This document shows positions 62,170 to 64,000 of a stretch of 64,000 bases of DNA, piece after piece; the first letter of the stretch is position 1; each line of letters starts with the position of its first letter. Location of the stretch: contig NC_088881.1 of assembly GCF_032884065.1 (NCBI RefSeq), forward strand, positions 10,513,147 to 10,577,146, given 5' to 3'. The notes under the pieces are model-generated. The model was not told where the DNA came from, searched no databases, and saw only the letters and a program-made list of their open reading frames with translations. Both the position numbers and the translations under genes were made by a program. This DNA is from Artemia franciscana (lineage: Eukaryota; Arthropoda; Branchiopoda; Anostraca; Artemiidae).

Positions 62170-62345
62170 AAAATTCATAACTTACAGACGTTCCCTCAGG
62201 TTGTGGGGGGAGGAGTCAAATTATCTTTCAGACATGGTGAACAAAACAGATATCTCAAAATTTTAATTAGATGATTTCAGGGGAAAAGGGCATAGGAGGG
62301 AGTTAATTGCCCTCCAGTATTTGTGGTCATTTTGAAGGGGCATTA
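62170..62345 (+). repeat. Solitary module M unit
   Basis: Includes CATGGTGAACAAAACAGATA, TCTCAAAATTTTAATTAGAT and TTAATTGCCCTCCAGTA, in the order found in the M arrays at 9,490 and 35,280. Confidence 0.7.
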
Positions 62346-64000
62346 GAACAAAATAACGATATCCTTCCCGATATTCTTGGACCTTTGGTTCGACATGATC
62401 ACCCTACTGAAAAAAAAATTCGTATCCGTTATCTTCTTACAAAAAAAACACAAAATTCCACGTTTTTGTAGATGGGATTTTGGAACCTCTGCAGTTGGGT
62501 TCCATGATATGCTGAATCTGATGGTGCTCTTTTCATTAAAATTCCTTGACTTTTGGGATTGTCCCCCCCCCCCCAATTCTCGAAAACCACGAAAATTTTC
62601 TCAGGCTCGTAGTTTTTGATGGGTATATTAAACTTAACGAAGTTTACATATTTGAAATCAACAAAAAGTCAATTCTTTTGATGTATATATTGTTGTACAT
62701 ATTGTAGCCCTAACCGTTTGATTAACTCACCAGCTTTGGAACTGATCACCTCATACACATATTTCTCAGACTCCTATTACGAGACTTCCATGACTTGAAT
62801 GGATCAGTTTTTCTTGGAACTAAAGACTCCCTTGTGAAAATCTACAGAACTTTATTGAATCGGTTGCCGGCAAAGCTTGAATTGCAATGACTACAGAAAC
62901 TTCATCATATACTCTCCACTGACTAGCTTGATTCTGTCGTGGGTGAATCACAGGGATTGTCACGGTAGTTGCTTTTATTGATAAAGATTTAGTAACCAGA
63001 AAGGTTCAACCTGCCTAAGACCAAATATATTTGCTAATTTTGGAATATATTTGCTCAACCCAGCGTAATGAACAGTGAATCCTCAGAAAGAACCTCCAAC
63101 AGATTGACTCTAGTTCGGCATTGAGGGGTGACATGAGAGGTGTAGCATAAGTGGGAGATGGTAACGTCGGCAATGAAGGGGGTGGGGAATTAATGCCAGG
63201 TTTTTCTTCTCACTCAATTGGACTATCTGTCTTGGCGTTTTCTACAATTAGCCATGACTTGATGCCCACAACTATTTCCATTTTAATTCGAGTCAGATCG
63301 AGATTCATCTCTCTCTATGGTACTCTGGAGAAGACCGTTAATGAAAATGTACATTTTCATGAAACGCAGCCACAAGATTTGTGGCAATCATGACGGGTGT
63401 GATGTATACAAGGCCTGTAAGCCTATGAGGCACTTTATACAGCCACGTCCTTTGGAGGTCCTCAGCAATATCTGAATGTCCACCTTCACTAAACATATTT
63501 CGATTTTCAGAACAAGCTATGCCAACTTATAGATACAGGTATGTATGCTGTGTATCAGCATGCATGAGTCAATAGATTAAATAAATCGTTGTTGTTCTTC
63601 ATGGCCATTTCTGAAACAATTTTCTATGTTGCGTCTTTTCTGCCGGACGTTCACCGGTAAATCGAAGAAAATGGTCAAAAAATTTCTAATATCGTTTTTT
63701 ATATCGATATTTACGTTTCGATATCGATATTTGCTCCGATATATCGATATTGATTATCACCCAACGCTGGTTGCTAATGTTTCTGCATTGCTCATCTCCT
63801 CTAAAGGGAAAAAAAGTTTACGTGTATCACTTTAATAGAATAATTCTAGCGTTGGAATTTTAAGATAGTAGAGTAAGTGATTACTTGACAGTTCAGAGCG
63901 CTGCTTCAACGTTCTAAATAGTAACAACAACTATATCGAAGCTGCTTTTGTGGTGAAACTGTCGCAAAGCAGGAAAAATTGGCCAAAAGAAAAATGGTCC

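Larger units (their letters stand above)
60799..63769. mobile_element. 2.97-kb TIR element with 8-bp target duplication (hAT-like, non-autonomous)
   Basis: The left end TAATGTTGGGCGATAA and the right end TTATCACCCAACGCTG are complementary apart from C-to-T/G-to-A type changes. Next to the ends lie ATATCGAT-rich stretches. GTTGCTAA directly repeats at 60,791-60,798 and 63,770-63,777. Joining the flanks gives a continuous sequence resembling 57,350-57,395. No transposase was recognised. The interior holds a diverged family C piece (61,140-61,400), TTTTCC/AATTCCC-rich sequence, one M-type unit (62,170-62,345) and a patch shared with 528-660. Confidence 0.8.

Overview
This is a eukaryotic, intron-bearing, AT-rich and very repeat-rich window. 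An arthropod is the best fit: the only recognisable host gene is ribosomal protein S5, in spliced pieces, and the mobile elements are an APE-type RTE-like LINE, hAT transposons and a Polinton-like relic. The repeat style recalls branchiopod crustaceans such as Artemia, but that is recall, not proof. I find no intact protein gene. Nearly all open frames longer than 60 codons lie in repeats or low-complexity DNA.

Layout. 1-4,300: simple repeats, one deleted copy of a dispersed repeat (family C, 1,496-2,050), a 32-bp minisatellite and otherwise featureless DNA. 4,339-10,635: a large symmetrical composite made of three repeat modules (M, ~265-bp tandem units; T, ~200-300-bp units rich in GTA/TAC triplets; F, foldback arms), read as hairpin-M-T-F then F-T-M-hairpin. 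11,440-16,350: a small inverted repeat, minisatellites and a ~290-bp tandem array. 16,370-23,335: T-module DNA and an RTE-like LINE, with a 2.8-kb segment duplicated in tandem. 23,440-24,510: a Polinton-like fossil. 24,520-25,330: a family G array fragment. 26,322-29,942: a 288-bp MITE and a 1,777-bp hAT transposon, each with exact 8-bp target duplications. 31,400-37,794: a second composite (F-T-M-hairpin) with a nested LINE fragment. 39,185-41,050: a full family G array. 41,757-42,003: a candidate exon. 44,507-46,391: a long palindrome, a tRNA-like relic, a tandem pair and a second MITE.

46,524-53,102 holds three exon-like pieces of RPS5. The middle one is on the opposite strand, two exons are missing, and one piece carries a frameshift. 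The first intron-like stretch contains a ~440-bp inverted duplication. I read this as a rearranged RPS5 pseudogene, though misassembly is possible. 53,647-54,060 is a 76-bp satellite block. 54,775-56,630 is another family G array. 58,544-60,505 is a full family C element ending in a near-perfect palindrome. 60,799-63,769 is a 2.97-kb TIR element with an 8-bp target duplication.

The most distinctive feature is the modular repeat system: M, T and F recur in a fixed order with a shared terminal hairpin, and the M unit also appears inside family C. It looks like one superfamily of non-autonomous elements that carry satellite arrays.
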